Shown piece by piece: positions 33,118 through 41,368 of a stretch of 47,732 nt of DNA (position 1 is its first letter; each line of letters begins with the position of its first letter). Origin of the DNA: Pseudomonas syringae (lineage in GTDB: Bacteria > Pseudomonadota > Gammaproteobacteria > Pseudomonadales > Pseudomonadaceae). The position numbers and the translations under genes were made by a program. A model generated the notes under the pieces. The model ran no database searches. It was not told the origin of the DNA and saw nothing but the letters and a program-made list of their open reading frames with translations. The stretch is taken from positions 1-47,732 of the forward strand of contig NZ_WKCB01000043.1 of the NCBI RefSeq assembly GCF_021606685.1, given 5' to 3'.

Positions 33118-35952
33118 CTGGCTCAGCGCCTGGTTGAGCGACAGCTCCAGCTCGGCCTTGTAGCGCAGGTACAGATTGCTCGGGCTTTGCACATCACCGA
33201 GCAGACCGGACAGGTCCAGGTCGGTGATGTAGCAGCGGTAGCGTTCGGTTTCCCGGCGCTGCCCGACGATTTCCTGGGCGACCACAGCAAACAGCTGGTC
33301 GCCAAACTCCAGTTCGGAAAACTCCCGCTGATTGCAGTACAGGGTAATGCCCACCTGGCCCGGTGCGGCCTTGCCGATAATCGCCTGCACGTCATAAAAC
33401 GGTTTATTGGCCGGGTTCTGCGGTGCCGGCCGAGGCTCGATAACACGTGCGCGATTTCCGCCTGATGGCAACAGTTGGTAATACAAGGTTTGCACCTCGC
33501 CCAGCGGTTGTTGCGGGTCCAGCGGTGACAGTGCATCGCGGCGGTAAATGATCGACTGCAAGAAGCGCTGCAAAGGCGCCAACAGGCTCTGCTCGTCATG
33601 GAACGGCAAGCGTTGTTGCCAGAGCGCGTTGAACTCATCCAGCACATACAGCTCGGCGAAGCCTTCATTGACCCGGTAGAACACCTGCACGCAATCCGCC
33701 AGGCCCATCGGCAGCAACAGCGCCAGGTCATGGTCCTCCAGGGCCATGGCGTCCAGGTGCAGCGGGCTGTAGCTCGCCAGCTCCTCGCTGAGGTAGGCGA
33801 CCAGCGCCTCCTGAGTCGCCAGGGAAACGTGGGTAGCCTGGCCCGGCACCAGCTCTATCACGTGGTAGTGCTGCTGCACCTGCAGCAAATAGCGGTGATT
33901 GCCTTGAGCCAGCAGCAGGTTTTGCGCGGTATCGAAGATTTCCTCCACACGCTGGGCAATGAATTGCGCACGGTTGTGGCAGAAGCAGCGCACCCGCAGT
34001 CGCGGCAGGTGATCGGCCGGCAGTTGGTTGAGGTAGTCGCGCAGGCAGTCGAGCAGTGCATGGGGGCCGTCGTAGCGGCTGACCATCACCTCGTTCCAAC
34101 TGTTAAGCGTGACCTGGTCTAGGGTCAGCACCAGGTTGTCGCGCACGCCGGCGTAACTCAGCGAGTCGGTGCGCTCGGTGGTCATCAGGATATTCAGGTC
34201 GCGATGATGCTTGAGCGGGTCGACGCCGACGTTGATCAGCAACAACACCTCCTCAGGCACCGCCGAGCGCAGCAGGCGCTCTTCATCGACACTGGCCAGG
34301 GGCAGGGCGACGGTCTGTTGCAGGCTGCCCAGCAGGTTGAACAGCTCGAACTCGGTCATGTCGCTGGTGCCGGGGTGCAACGCCAGGCGAGTGCTGCTGT
34401 CGATCACGCCGTTGCGGTGGCACCAGGTGAGCATTTCCAGCAGGTCACGGCTGCGCTTGATCGGTGCGAAGTGCTCCCATTCCAGCGCCGTAAGGTTGCC
34501 GTTGTACAGGCCCCAATGGTGCTGGCCGGGCTCCTTGCGATTGGGCGATTGCACCAGGGTCAGGGTGTCTTCGGCGAGGTCGGGGGCGATGCCGGGGTTG
34601 ATGAACTCGACCTTGCCGGCCTTGCGCTCAAAGGCTGCATACAGGCGCCGCCCCAGCACATTGAGGTCGCGCTTGTTGATCAGGCTGACGGTCTGCTCGG
34701 TGCGGGCGAACTGGGTCAGGAAGCGATAGCTGTAGTTGAGCTCGCTGACCAGCGCGCGGCGCTCGGAGGCGACCTGCCGAACTTTCCATTGGCTGCGGCT
34801 GTCCAGCAGGGCCAGTTGGCGTTGGTCCCAGCCCCACTCATGGGCCAGGCGTTCCAGCAACAACCGCTGCCAGCCGCTGCTGCGCTGGCCGACGGTGAGC
34901 TTGCGGTTGACCTTGAGGTACAGCGCGCGCCGTACCAACTCCAGGCGTTCCAGCTCGTTGCGCGCCTTGAGGTGTTCTTCGATGCGCCGGTACACCACGA
35001 TGTAGGGGTCCAGCTCGTCGAGGTCCATCTGATTGGCGAACACCGCGCGCTTGAAGCGCAGGCTCAGGCAGTGCACGTTCGGATGCTCGCTGGCGTAGAC
35101 CTCGGTCAACAACAGCTTGAGCACCGACTTGTAGGGCGACTCGATGCCCTTGAACAACTGCCACAGCCCGGCGCCAATGAACTCGCCCGGCGGGATGCGC
35201 GCCAAGTGGCCAAGGTCGAGGGTTTCATCGGCGCGGATAAAGCGCTTGGAAATCAGCGTGTGGGTAAATTCGGCATAGCGGCTTTCTTCATACACCGGCA
35301 CCAGCCACCAGATCGGCGTGCGCCCGGCCAACCAGATGGCGGTGCGGTAGAACTCGTCCAGCAGCAGGTAATGCTGGGTGGTGCCGCAGTCGTCGGAGCT
35401 GAGCTGGGTGTCGCGTTCGCCGAGCACAAAGCGTGTGGGGTCGATCAGGAAGAAGTGAGCTTCGGCGCCCATGCTCAGGGCCCAGGCCTCGAGCAACTGG
35501 CATTTTTTGCGCAGTTCGGCCAGTTCGTTGTCGCCAAGGTCGGGAGCGTGGCAGACCCATACGTCCATGTCGCTCTGATCCGCCTGGGCCAGGGTGCCGA
35601 GGCTGCCCATCAGGAACAGGCCATGAATCGGCCGTGGCGGGTTGCCATGGCGAGGCTTGTAGGAAAACGAGCGGGTGAGCCGCTGGGCCTCGGTCAACGC
35701 CTGGGCATCGGGTTCGAAATTCGACAGGCCCGCCGGGGTGCTCCCCGACACGTAGCCAGGCAGCAACGGGTGGTTGACGTGGAAAAACAGCGGCAACAGG
35801 GTCAGCACACTGTGCTGGCGTGGCGTCAGCCCCTCGACGGCCCGGGCCATGCGGCCTTCATTGAGGGCCATGAATCGCGCGCGCAACTGGGCCAGTACCT
35901 TGCGGTCGATGCCTTCGTCCAGGTCGGGGCGGATTTCATGGGTGCGGGTCAT
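33112..35952 (-). CDS. cyaA: Class I adenylate cyclase
   Basis: The 946-residue protein matches the CyaA family length. The N-terminal catalytic half carries LFLMGSLGTLAQADQSDMDV with WVCH (nucleotidyltransferase GS and SDxDxW motifs, about residues 113-136), and FFLIDPTRFVLG supplies further metal-site residues. The long C-terminal half is regulatory. It makes cAMP from ATP, which in Pseudomonas acts through Vfr. It is convergent with rnk and preceded by 169 bases with no gene. Confidence 0.96.
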   Translation of the reverse strand: MTRTHEIRPDLDEGIDRKVLAQLRARFMALNEGRMARAVEGLTPRQHSVLTLLPLFFHVNHPLLPGYVSGSTPAGLSNFEPDAQALTEAQRLTRSFSYKPRHGNPPRPIHGLFLMGSLGTLAQADQSDMDVWVCHAPDLGDNELAELRKKCQLLEAWALSMGAEAHFFLIDPTRFVLGERDTQLSSDDCGTTQHYLLLDEFYRTAIWLAGRTPIWWLVPVYEESRYAEFTHTLISKRFIRADETLDLGHLARIPPGEFIGAGLWQLFKGIESPYKSVLKLLLTEVYASEHPNVHCLSLRFKRAVFANQMDLDELDPYIVVYRRIEEHLKARNELERLELVRRALYLKVNRKLTVGQRSSGWQRLLLERLAHEWGWDQRQLALLDSRSQWKVRQVASERRALVSELNYSYRFLTQFARTEQTVSLINKRDLNVLGRRLYAAFERKAGKVEFINPGIAPDLAEDTLTLVQSPNRKEPGQHHWGLYNGNLTALEWEHFAPIKRSRDLLEMLTWCHRNGVIDSSTRLALHPGTSDMTEFELFNLLGSLQQTVALPLASVDEERLLRSAVPEEVLLLINVGVDPLKHHRDLNILMTTERTDSLSYAGVRDNLVLTLDQVTLNSWNEVMVSRYDGPHALLDCLRDYLNQLPADHLPRLRVRCFCHNRAQFIAQRVEEIFDTAQNLLLAQGNHRYLLQVQQHYHVIELVPGQATHVSLATQEALVAYLSEELASYSPLHLDAMALEDHDLALLLPMGLADCVQVFYRVNEGFAELYVLDEFNALWQQRLPFHDEQSLLAPLQRFLQSIIYRRDALSPLDPQQPLGEVQTLYYQLLPSGGNRARVIEPRPAPQNPANKPFYDVQAIIGKAAPGQVGITLYCNQREFSELEFGDQLFAVVAQEIVGQRRETERYRCYITDLDLSGLLGDVQSPSNLYLRYKAELELSLNQALSQI

Positions 35953-36121
35953 GTCGAACTCGTTGGCTCGCAGGGCCCGACGTGGGCGGCCGTGTCGGAG
36001 TTTACAGCCAGTAGCGTAGGAGGTTTAGAGGGAAATGGTTTTTGACGTCAGAATTTTGTGTCTGGCACAGCAACGCCCTCGGAATCCGCAGCGGGGCGGA
36101 CTCCATGGGCGGTATCCGGTA

Positions 36122-36376
36122 TCAGGCAGCTTCTTTGGTTGTGGCAGTGGTCAAGATGGTCAGCAGGGTTTGCGCTTGTTCTGCGGCGTCACGGCCCAGG
36201 CTGGTGAGGTAGCCTCCGTCAGGCTGGTCGATAAGCCCTTTGGCATGGAGGCGCTTGGCAGCGGCGATGGCCGTGGGAGCGGCAGTCTGATGGACTTTCA
36301 GACCTTCTTTGGTGCTGTCCAGGGGGAAGAGTACAAGGATTTCCAGTTCGGCAACCAACTCAGGGGTATACGACAT
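36122..36376 (-). CDS. TIGR02647 family small protein
   Basis: The 84-residue protein (MSYTPELVAELEILVLFPLD) ends in a winged-helix-like segment (AAKRLHAKGLIDQPDGGYLT, then SLGRDAAEQAQTLLTIL). It fits the TIGR02647 family of short gammaproteobacterial proteins of unknown function, and a DNA-binding role is only a guess from the fold pattern. The ATG has a GGAG-like site upstream. It lies between cyaA and another small acidic protein on the same strand. Confidence 0.75.
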   Translation of the reverse strand: MSYTPELVAELEILVLFPLDSTKEGLKVHQTAAPTAIAAAKRLHAKGLIDQPDGGYLTSLGRDAAEQAQTLLTILTTATTKEAA

Positions 36377-36471
36377 AAGGACTCCAGACTTTCTAAAATT
36401 TATTAGAGGCTAGCAGGCCATAAGGTGAACGCACTTTGCCGAACTGTCCAGCGTGTTACTGCGCGCCGGGA

Positions 36472-36756
36472 TTATTCCTTTTCCGGCGGCAGTTCAGGCA
36501 ATGCCCGCAGCGCTGTTTCATACCATTCGGTATCGAAAGCGCGGTCCTCGTCCAGCATCGCGTCGATCTCGTACGCCAGCACGTGGGCCATGAGATTGAG
36601 GATATCTTCGCGCTCGTAGCCCACCAGTGTCAGCTTGTTGAAAGTCGCTTTGGCGGCCGGCGGGTTGTCGCTCTCGATCTGATTTTCGATGGCCTGGGTC
36701 AGCGTGCTTTCGGTGAATTCTTCTTCGTCGTTGTCAATGTCGGTCGGCTCGCTCAT
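36472..36756 (-). CDS. Small acidic protein of unknown function
   Basis: The 94-residue protein MSEPTDIDNDEEEFTESTLT has a strongly acidic head. A helical core follows (PAAKATFNKLTLVGYEREDI, then LNLMAHVLAYEIDAMLDEDR), then a tail ending PELPPEKE. I do not recognise the family. No signal peptide, cysteine pair or membrane segment is present. ATG 36756 is chosen because GAGGAG lies seven bases upstream, and the frame from 36795 lacks it. It is divergent from the GST gene by 126 bases and lies upstream of the TIGR02647 gene on the same strand. Confidence 0.7.
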   Translation of the reverse strand: MSEPTDIDNDEEEFTESTLTQAIENQIESDNPPAAKATFNKLTLVGYEREDILNLMAHVLAYEIDAMLDEDRAFDTEWYETALRALPELPPEKE

Positions 36757-36882
36757 GGCAGGCTCCTCAAGGAAAGGCTGCCAGTCTACCTCCATTCAGG
36801 CGGGTGATGCTGCTGGCAAGGCCAGGTCCCGGGAGCTATAACGCTTGCAGCCAACCCCATTCCCGGCCTGGAGGCAACCGCG

Positions 36883-37542
36883 ATGCTCAAGCTCTACGGA
36901 TTTTCAGTCAGCAACTACTACAACATGGTCAAGCTGGCGTTGCTGGAGAAAGGGCTGCCCTTCGAAGAGGTGCCTTTTTATGCCGGACAAACCCCTGAAG
37001 CGCTGGCCGTAAGCCCGCGCGGCAAGGTGCCGGTGCTCGGTGTGAAACAGGGGTTTATCAACGAAACCAGCGTGATCCTCGAATACCTCGAGCAGACCCA
37101 GGAAGGCCCTGCGCTGCTGCCGGCCGAGCCGTTTCAACGTGCGCAAGTGCTGGCGCTGTGCCGGGAGATCGAGCTGTATATCGAATTGCCCGCCCGTGCG
37201 TGTTTCGCCGAAGCGTTCTTTGGCATGGCGGTGCCGGAGGCGATCAAGGAGAAATCCAAGACCGAGTTGCTGCTGGGTATCGGGTCACTGGGCCGGCACG
37301 GCAAATTTGCGCCGTATGTGGCGGGGGAGAGCTTCACGATTGCGGATCTGTATTTCATGTACAGCGTGAATCTCGCCTGTGGGGTGGGCGAGAAGCTGTT
37401 TGGCCTGGATTTGCTGGCTGAAATGCCAAAGGCCAAAGCGTTGCTGGAGCGACTGCATGGGATGCCCAACGCTCAGAAAGTGGCGGCAGACCGCGAGGCA
37501 GCGATGCCCGCGTTCATGGCGATGATCGCAGCCAAAAAGTGA
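36883..37542 (+). CDS. Glutathione S-transferase family protein
   Basis: The 219-residue protein has an N-terminal thioredoxin-like domain (MLKLYGFSVSNYYNMVKLAL; GKVPVLGV with the cis-proline; NETSVILEYLE for the glutathione gamma-glutamyl site) and an all-helical C-terminal domain (AGESFTIADLYFMYSVNLA). The active residue is probably Ser or Tyr near position 9-12. No catalytic Cys is visible there. The substrate is unknown. A GGAGG-containing site lies about 10 bases before the ATG. Its stop is followed directly by a REPIN and convergent argH. Confidence 0.88.
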   Translation: MLKLYGFSVSNYYNMVKLALLEKGLPFEEVPFYAGQTPEALAVSPRGKVPVLGVKQGFINETSVILEYLEQTQEGPALLPAEPFQRAQVLALCREIELYIELPARACFAEAFFGMAVPEAIKEKSKTELLLGIGSLGRHGKFAPYVAGESFTIADLYFMYSVNLACGVGEKLFGLDLLAEMPKAKALLERLHGMPNAQKVAADREAAMPAFMAMIAAKK

Positions 37543-37544
37543 TC

Positions 37545-37643
37545 AAATGTGGGAGGGGGCTTGCCCCCGATAGCGGTGGGCCAGCCAGCACATGTGTTGC
37601 CTGACACTCTGCTATCGGGGGCAAGCCCCCCCCCCACATTTTT
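37545..37643. repeat. REPIN, copy h
   Basis: An inverted REP pair exactly fills the 99-base convergent gap between the GST stop (37542) and the argH stop (37642). Its right arm has a run of ten C residues where other copies read CCCCCTCCC, a T-to-C change with one added base. Confidence 0.93.
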
Positions 37644-39036
37644 AGCGGCTGGCCAGTAAGGCCTGGCCACGCACGACAGCTGCCTTCACCTGCGCCGGCG
37701 CAGTACCGCCGACGTGGTTACGCGCATTCACCGAGCCTTCCAGGGTCAGCACGGCGAACACGTCCTGCTCGATCTGGTCGCTGAACTGGCGCAGTTCTTC
37801 CAGGCTCATCTCTGCCAGGTCCTTGCCGGTGTCCACGCCGTATTTCACCGCATGGCCGACGATTTCGTGGCAGTCACGGAACGGCAGGCCACGGCGCACC
37901 AGGTAGTCCGCCAGGTCAGTCGCGGTGGAGAACCCACGCAGCGCCGCTTCACGCATGATCGCGTGCTTGGGCTTGATCGCCGGGATCATGTCGGCAAACG
38001 CACGCAGTGAGTCGCGCAGGGTGTCGGCGGCGTCGAACAGCGGTTCCTTGTCTTCCTGGTTGTCCTTGTTGTAGGCCAGGGGCTGGCCCTTCATCAAGGT
38101 CAGCAGGCCCATCAGCGCGCCGAATACGCGACCGCTCTTGCCACGCACCAGCTCAGGCACGTCGGGGTTTTTCTTTTGCGGCATGATCGAGCTGCCGGTG
38201 CAGAAGCGGTCCGGCAGGTCGATGAACTGGAATTGCGCGCTGGTCCACAGCACCAGCTCTTCGGAGAAGCGCGACAAGTGCATCATCGCGATGCTGGCGG
38301 CGGCGCAGAATTCGATGGCGAAGTCACGGTCCGACACGCCGTCCAGGGAGTTGCCGCCCACGGCGTCAAAGCCCAGCAACTGCGCGGTGTATTCGCGGTC
38401 GATCGGGTAGGTGGTGCCCGCCAGCGCGGCGCTGCCCAACGGCATGCGGTTGGCACGTTTGCGGCAATCCACCAGACGCTCGTAGTCACGGCTGAGCATT
38501 TCGAACCAGGCCAGCAAGTGATGGCCGAAGGTCACCGGCTGTGCGGTTTGCAGGTGGGTGAAGCCGGGCATGATGGTGTCCGATTCACGCTCGGCCTGTT
38601 CCAGCAGGCCTTTTTGCAGGCGCGTGATTTCGGCCAGGATCAGGTCGATTTCATCGCGCAGCCACAGGCGGATATCGGTGGCCACCTGGTCGTTACGGCT
38701 GCGGCCGGTGTGCAGCTTTTTGCCGGTCACACCGATGCGATCGGTGAGGCGGGCCTCGATGTTCATGTGCACGTCTTCGAGGTCGACGCGCCAGTCGAAT
38801 GTGCCGGCTTCGATTTCACCGCGAATGGTGGTCAGGCCGTCGATGATGCTGTCGCGCTCGGCGTCGGTCAGCACGCCGACCTTGGCCAGCATCGTCGCGT
38901 GGGCGATGGAACCCATGATGTCGTGGCGGTACAGGCGCTGGTCGAAGGTGACGGAGGCGGTGAAGCGCGCGACGAAGGCGTCGACGGGTTCACTGAAGCG
39001 GCCGCCCCAGGACTGGTTGGTCTTGTCGGTGCTCAT
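37642..39036 (-). CDS. argH: Argininosuccinate lyase
   Basis: The 464-residue protein completes arginine synthesis by splitting argininosuccinate to arginine and fumarate. The fumarase-superfamily signature GSSIMPQKKNPDVPELVRGK lies near residue 285, with HTGRSRNDQVATDIRLWLRD near 105 and PGFTHLQTAQPVTFGHHLLA near 155. The start MSTDKTNQSWGGRF is typical. An extended -10 (TGTTATTAT on its strand) lies about 50 bases upstream. A REPIN abuts its stop. Confidence 0.97.
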   Translation of the reverse strand: MSTDKTNQSWGGRFSEPVDAFVARFTASVTFDQRLYRHDIMGSIAHATMLAKVGVLTDAERDSIIDGLTTIRGEIEAGTFDWRVDLEDVHMNIEARLTDRIGVTGKKLHTGRSRNDQVATDIRLWLRDEIDLILAEITRLQKGLLEQAERESDTIMPGFTHLQTAQPVTFGHHLLAWFEMLSRDYERLVDCRKRANRMPLGSAALAGTTYPIDREYTAQLLGFDAVGGNSLDGVSDRDFAIEFCAAASIAMMHLSRFSEELVLWTSAQFQFIDLPDRFCTGSSIMPQKKNPDVPELVRGKSGRVFGALMGLLTLMKGQPLAYNKDNQEDKEPLFDAADTLRDSLRAFADMIPAIKPKHAIMREAALRGFSTATDLADYLVRRGLPFRDCHEIVGHAVKYGVDTGKDLAEMSLEELRQFSDQIEQDVFAVLTLEGSVNARNHVGGTAPAQVKAAVVRGQALLASR

Positions 39037-39084
39037 GGATTCGCTCGTGATCTGCTAATGAAGAGGCATAAAAGTGTTCCGGCG

Positions 39085-39093
39085 ATAATAACA
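39085..39093 (-). promoter_or_regulatory. Candidate extended -10 of argH
   Basis: TGTTATTAT on the argH strand (39093 down to 39085). The start would fall about 40 bases before the argH ATG. No good -35 is seen, as is common for extended -10 promoters. Confidence 0.4.
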
Positions 39094-39434
39094 GGGTTGC
39101 CCGTGGGCGCGGTGCTGTGGGTCGTCGGCATTTTTATTTGCGCAAAGGATGGCTAAGTGCCTTGCCGCCGGACGCGTCCGGGAAGAGACTGAAGACAGAG
39201 GCTTATTGATACGATATTTAACGATTGAGCAATGTCGTCTCAGTGAGCGTCTACAGTTGGACTGATAGTGTGTGAATGCACCAAAGTCGGGTGATGCGGT
39301 CATAGCCCAGACTATCCATTTTAAACAGGGGGGTATTCGGATTGTGTATCAGCAAACCCTACGACGATGCCCGCAGGCAGCAGGTCTTGGGCGCTATTGA
39401 ACAAGTCCGGGTAAATATGGGTGCCGCTGTCGGG

Positions 39435-39462
39435 GCACTTTTTGCCGCTCGCGCTAGTCTTA
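39435..39462 (+). promoter_or_regulatory. Candidate AlgU (sigma-22) promoter of algR
   Basis: GCACTT (39435-39440), 17 bases, then TCTTA (39458-39462) resembles the AlgU pattern GAACTT-N16/17-TCTGA. It lies 79 bases before the algR ATG. Confidence 0.4.
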
Positions 39463-39541
39463 GCGTGGATCGCTGTGACGCAAGTCACCGCACCTGTCTA
39501 CGCTATCCTTGTGCGAGACTCACGCAGGAATCCAGCGCAAT

Positions 39542-40288
39542 ATGAATGTCCTGATCGTTGATGACGAACCCCAAGCCCGCGAGCGACTGAGCCGTTTGGT
39601 CAGTGAACTCGAGGGTTATACAGTCCTTGAACCGAGCGCCACCACGGGCGAAGAAGCGTTGACGCTGATCGACAGCCTCAAGCCGGATGTGGTGTTGCTC
39701 GATATCCGTATGCCGGGCCTTGATGGCCTCCAGGTTGCCGCCCGGCTCAGCGAGCGAGAATCGCCGCCAGCCGTTGTGCTGTGTGCTGCCCAGGAAGAGT
39801 TCTGCGCCGACACGCTGGAAGCCAGCGGCGTCAGCTTTCTCACCAAGCCGGTAGCGGGCGAGGCGTTGCTCAAGGCCCTTAAAAAGGCCGAGCGCCCCAA
39901 CCGCGTGCAACTTGCCGCCCTGACCCAGCCGGCCGCCCAAAGTGGTAACGGACCACGCAGCCATATCAGCGCACGCACCCGCAAAGGCATCGAACTGATT
40001 CCGCTGGGCGAAGTGGTCTATTTCATTGCCGACCACAAGTACGTGACCCTGCGGCATGAAATGGGCGAAGTGTTGCTCGATGAGCCGCTCAAGGCCCTTG
40101 AAGATGAGTTCGGCGACCGCTTCGTGCGAATCCACCGCAACGCGCTGGTGGCCCGCGAACGCATCGAGCGCCTGCAGCGCACGCCCCTGGGGCACTTTCA
40201 GTTGTTCCTCAAAGGGCTCAACGGCGACGCCTTGATCGTCAGCCGACGCCATGTTGCCGGCGTGCGCAAGATGATGCAGCAGCTATAG
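39542..40288 (+). CDS. algR: Alginate and virulence response regulator AlgR
   Basis: The 248-residue protein has a receiver domain with the acidic pocket VDDEP and phospho-acceptor Asp 54 in DVVLLDIRMPG, and a C-terminal LytTR DNA-binding domain (FIADHKYVTLRHEMGE; DRFVRIHRNALVARERIERL). The length equals P. aeruginosa AlgR. The frame from 39509 adds an unneeded head. In P. aeruginosa, AlgR controls alginate, twitching and rhamnolipid genes, with FimS/AlgZ as partner. No such kinase gene is adjacent here. It is followed by hemC, as in P. aeruginosa. Confidence 0.95.
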   Translation: MNVLIVDDEPQARERLSRLVSELEGYTVLEPSATTGEEALTLIDSLKPDVVLLDIRMPGLDGLQVAARLSERESPPAVVLCAAQEEFCADTLEASGVSFLTKPVAGEALLKALKKAERPNRVQLAALTQPAAQSGNGPRSHISARTRKGIELIPLGEVVYFIADHKYVTLRHEMGEVLLDEPLKALEDEFGDRFVRIHRNALVARERIERLQRTPLGHFQLFLKGLNGDALIVSRRHVAGVRKMMQQL

Positions 40289-40356
40289 CCCGAGGGCTGT
40301 GGCGCGGTCTGCAGCAATTATCCCGGTGCGAAGCGGCCAGGGAGGCCCCGCACTTG

Positions 40357-40396
40357 CTGATTCAAATCAAAGCGTATTTGCCTGAGCTGTTATTAT
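40357..40396 (+). promoter_or_regulatory. Anr/Dnr-type box and -10 of hemC
   Basis: CTGAT-TCAA-ATCAA (40357-40370) matches the Anr/FNR half-site pair TTGAT-N4-ATCAA at nine of ten positions. An extended -10 TGTTATTAT ends at 40396, placing the box about 40 bases from the start, the class II activator position. The hemC ATG follows 31 bases after the -10. Confidence 0.6.
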
Positions 40397-40426
40397 CTGC
40401 CGTATCTATTCAGTACGGATTGATCC

Positions 40427-41368
40427 ATGTCCTCTCGCGAAATCCGCATCGCCACCCGTAAAAGCGCCCTGGCCTTGTGGCAGGCCGAATACGTCAAAGC
40501 ACGCCTTGAGCAGGCCCATCCAGGCCTCAAGGTGTCCCTGGTGCCCATGGTGAGTCGCGGCGACAAGCTGCTTGACTCGCCACTGTCGAAAATCGGCGGC
40601 AAAGGCCTGTTCGTCAAGGAACTGGAAACCGCCCTGCTCGAAAACGAAGCCGACATCGCCGTGCATTCGATGAAAGACGTGCCCATGGACTTCCCCGAAG
40701 GTCTGGGCCTGTTTTGCATCTGTGAGCGTGAAGACCCGCGCGATGCCTTCGTTTCCAATACCTACGACTCCCTGGACCAATTGCCCCTGGGCAGCATTGT
40801 CGGTACCTCCAGTTTGCGTCGCCAGGCACAGCTGTTGACCCGTCGTCCGGACCTGCAGATCCGCTTCCTGCGCGGCAACGTCAACACCCGCCTGGCCAAG
40901 CTGGACGCCGGCGAATATGACGCGATCATCCTCGCCGCCGCCGGCTTGATCCGCTTGGGTTTTGAGGGCCGTATCACCTCGGCCATCAGTGTCGAGGACA
41001 GCCTGCCGGCAGGCGGGCAGGGTGCCGTGGGTATCGAGTGCCGAACCGCCGACAGTGAAATCCACGCCTTGCTCAAGCCCCTTGACCACCACGATACCCA
41101 AGTGCGCGTCACGGCCGAGCGTGCCCTGAACAAGCACCTCAACGGTGGGTGCCAGGTGCCTATCGCGTGCTATGCCGTGTTGGAAGGTGAAAACCTGTGG
41201 CTGCGTGGGCTGGTGGGTGACCCGGAAGGGGGCACCCTGCTGACGGCCCAGGTCCGTGGCCCGCAACGAGACGCCACGGCGCTGGGTATCCAGGTGGCTG
41301 AAGAGCTGCTGGACAAGGGCGCTGGCGCCATCCTGCAAAAAGTCTACGGCGAGGCTGGCCCGCAGTGA
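40427..41368 (+). CDS. hemC: Porphobilinogen deaminase
   Basis: The 313-residue enzyme polymerises four porphobilinogens into hydroxymethylbilane. The start SREIRIATRKSALALWQAEY is typical. Substrate arginines lie in GTSSLRRQAQLL and RFLRGNVNTRLAKLD, and the dipyrromethane cofactor cysteine is in HLNGGCQVPIACYAV near residue 242. Its TGA overlaps the hemD GTG by four bases. The Anr-like promoter upstream suggests oxygen-linked control (inference). Confidence 0.97.
   Translation: MSSREIRIATRKSALALWQAEYVKARLEQAHPGLKVSLVPMVSRGDKLLDSPLSKIGGKGLFVKELETALLENEADIAVHSMKDVPMDFPEGLGLFCICEREDPRDAFVSNTYDSLDQLPLGSIVGTSSLRRQAQLLTRRPDLQIRFLRGNVNTRLAKLDAGEYDAIILAAAGLIRLGFEGRITSAISVEDSLPAGGQGAVGIECRTADSEIHALLKPLDHHDTQVRVTAERALNKHLNGGCQVPIACYAVLEGENLWLRGLVGDPEGGTLLTAQVRGPQRDATALGIQVAEELLDKGAGAILQKVYGEAGPQ

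Larger units (their letters stand above)
39037..39541. other. argH-algR divergent gap (505 bases)
   Basis: I see no supported gene, and no remnant of the histidine kinase FimS/AlgZ found here in P. aeruginosa. It holds the argH -10, a 14-base palindrome CCGGACGCGTCCGG at 39168-39181, and an AlgU-like promoter near 39435. A 67-codon frame at 39342 lacks a ribosome site and family resemblance. Confidence 0.65.

Noticed and set aside
34204..36045. 613-codon frame antisense to cyaA
   Set aside because: Codon-bias mirror of a confirmed gene. The composition (Gln, Ala, Val, His rich) is typical of such shadows.
36000..36121. cAMP-Vfr site upstream of cyaA
   Set aside because: A TGTG-N5-CACA pattern near 36058 has the wrong spacing for the Vfr/CRP consensus.
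39342..39545. 67-codon frame upstream of algR
   Set aside because: No ribosome site, no homology I recognise, and it overlaps the algR start and likely promoter.
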